Both the position numbers and the translations under genes were made by a program. A stretch of DNA of 64,000 bases from SIG714 sp964638675 (GTDB taxonomy: Bacteria > Bacillota > Clostridia > Oscillospirales > CAG-272), in assembly GCA_964638675.1 (NCBI GenBank), contig CAZXAU010000010.1, positions 1-64,000 of the forward strand, written 5' to 3'. Shown one piece after another: positions 62,782 through 64,000 of the stretch (position 1 is its first letter; each line of letters opens with the position of its first letter). Below the pieces are notes generated by a model. That model did not search any database. It saw only the letters and a program-made list of their open reading frames with translations, and was not told the DNA's origin.

Positions 62782-63984
62782 TTATTGAGCATTACTGTTC
62801 AAAAAATCAGAATCTATCTTTCTGTAACCGCCGAAGCTTGACGGGCAGGCGTAAATTTCTTCTGCAAGCTCTTTGCCGAGGAACAGATCTGTAATTGAAT
62901 TCAGCTTTGCAGTGATATCGATATCCGAAAAACTGTCTGGATATACTGTTTTTGCTATAAACCATGCATTTGCAAGTGCGATCTCATAGTTTGTATAGTA
63001 TGAATTATACGCCATCTGAAGATATACATTGCCATTGTTCCATGCCTTTGAGCAATCAAAAAGTGCGTGATCTTCGGCAAAAAGAGGTTTGATATTTTTT
63101 ATAGCGGCGGCATCGATAAACATTATATCTGTTTTCTCGCCAAGCGAAACAAACTTTTCAGCTTCAATAGCACCGATGCCCTTCATTCCAAGATCTGAAA
63201 GAACATTTTTTACAGATGTAACAGTAAATGTCGAATAGTTCTCACATGTAAAAAGATGATTTGTCGTTCCCCAGTTGCCGAGGCCGCCTATATAGACATA
63301 GGGTTTATCCTCGTCTTTTATACTGCCGGTTCTTCTTGCAATTTCGGCTGATTCGCTCTCAACAAATGACACGATCTCCTCTGCTCTTTCGTTTTTACCG
63401 AATATCTCTCCGAGCAATTTCATACTTCCATTGAATTCATCGCCGAAAACGCCTGACGGCCCCGAACGAAGAGTGATGACAGGAACACCGAGCTGATTCT
63501 GAAGCGAGTCTTCCTTATCTGCGTCCTCGTATTCCGATATGACAATATCGGGATCACATGAGAGTATCTTTTCAGGCTCTGCCGTCTGTGCGTTAGGCCC
63601 TCCGACACCGCATGATGGCAGCTTTGAAAAGCTGTCGCCGAACGCCATTACATATGGACGAGGCGAAGAGTCGAACATCTTCGGTCTTTGGGAGAGCGTG
63701 AGATTGTCGATATCCTCTACTCCGCAGAGCAGTGAGATATCACCGACATATGAATACATACGCAGGGCTCCTGCACCTATACATACTACCCTTTTGTAGC
63801 TGCCGGGTGTCACTTCAACTTCCCTGCCTATCATGTCTTTAACCACGATACTCTGCCTGCCGCTGTCGGTCAGCGCCGCCGAAGTGTCGGGCGTTTTTGT
63901 GTTATCGGCATCATTGCAGAAAACGAGTGACAAGGACATACACAAAAGCAGAAACAAGGCCGTTATTTTTCTGATTGATTTCAT
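62782..63984 (-). CDS. ABC transporter substrate-binding protein (Fe-siderophore/corrinoid type)
   Basis: 400 residues. The signal peptide ends SLSLVFCNDAD, a lipobox-like site with an unusual Phe before the Cys. The BtuF/FhuD-like fold follows: VVKDMIGREVEVTPGSYKRVV (family start), LSCDPDIVISEY and LGVPVITLRSG, a long central helix, then the C-terminal lobe. It should bind iron chelates or cobalamin outside the membrane and deliver them to an ABC importer, whose permease and ATPase genes are not in the window and may lie downstream on the minus strand only if past nfnB, which is on the other strand; so it is probably the last gene of an operon that starts to the right or a single gene. AGGAAGGAA precedes the ATG. 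Confidence 0.87.
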   Translation of the reverse strand: MKSIRKITALFLLLCMSLSLVFCNDADNTKTPDTSAALTDSGRQSIVVKDMIGREVEVTPGSYKRVVCIGAGALRMYSYVGDISLLCGVEDIDNLTLSQRPKMFDSSPRPYVMAFGDSFSKLPSCGVGGPNAQTAEPEKILSCDPDIVISEYEDADKEDSLQNQLGVPVITLRSGPSGVFGDEFNGSMKLLGEIFGKNERAEEIVSFVESESAEIARRTGSIKDEDKPYVYIGGLGNWGTTNHLFTCENYSTFTVTSVKNVLSDLGMKGIGAIEAEKFVSLGEKTDIMFIDAAAIKNIKPLFAEDHALFDCSKAWNNGNVYLQMAYNSYYTNYEIALANAWFIAKTVYPDSFSDIDITAKLNSITDLFLGKELAEEIYACPSSFGGYRKIDSDFLNSNAQ

Positions 63985-64000
63985 TGTTTCATTCCTTCCT

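Overview
The window looks like chromosomal DNA from a low-to-mid GC, endospore-forming member of the Clostridia (Oscillospirales/Ruminococcaceae-like). The reasons are AGGAGG-type ribosome binding sites, sigma-A promoters with 17-bp spacers, a PrkC/PrpC pair, an SleC-type cortex-lytic operon, a YtvI-like permease, pyruvate phosphate dikinase and NfnAB electron-bifurcation genes. About 46 protein genes, two tRNA genes and many short structured intergenic elements can be supported. No phage, transposase, CRISPR array or classical defence island is visible.

Layout. 1-1420: 3'-truncated secreted endonuclease I with Cys/His repeats. 1500-9856: minus-strand housekeeping block (small unknown, mltG, CPBP protease, fthC, DJ-1 family, tmk, ftsK/spoIIIE, uppP). 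9857-10349: uppP promoter and structured leader. 10350-20215: small membrane protein, ABC-F ATPase, phosphoesterase, hemW, lepA, prkC, prpC, rlmN. 20492-26725: malQ, pnp, rpsO and an unrecognised membrane protein. 27102-28137 (plus): tRNA-Met, tRNA-Glu and a HAD hydrolase. 28143-32330 (minus): acetyltransferase, HExxH lipoprotein, GH127 enzyme. 32592-36302 (plus): 1236-residue surface protein with a degenerate transglutaminase-like domain and eight InlB-like repeats. 36418-41877: nrdR, ppdK, a broken small secreted-protein gene, a YtvI-like permease. 41940-46688: Clp ATPase with a degenerate second AAA module, then a split SleC operon. 47093-55099: a Bat-like operon (coiled-coil membrane protein, MoxR, DUF58, two VWA proteins). 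55545-60086: a lone prepilin and a four-gene operon (phosphoesterase, sugar epimerase, nucleotidyltransferase, unknown Rossmann enzyme). 60213-62563 (plus): nfnA and nfnB. 62782-63984: ABC transporter substrate-binding protein.

How the genes work together. Much of the left half is envelope growth and its control: MltG, UppP, FtsK and the PASTA kinase/phosphatase pair. HemW/LepA, RlmN, S15/PNPase and NrdR cover translation, RNA turnover and nucleotide supply. MalQ, PpdK and Nfn fit fermentative carbohydrate metabolism.

Most unusual feature. Four copies of a roughly 125-145 bp dispersed repeat (6079-6202, 44067-44213, 55109-55238, 57347-57475) all lie in the same orientation directly in front of a start codon (tmk, the Clp ATPase, the Bat-operon leader gene, the Rossmann enzyme). 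Each carries several hairpins whose stems are kept by covariation or by G-U pairs allowed only in the gene-sense RNA, and each places a second ATG exactly 12 nt after a fixed repeat-end triplet, with no normal ribosome binding site next to it. This is the best candidate for something undescribed: a mobile or amplified RNA element acting as a 5' UTR or translation-start cassette.
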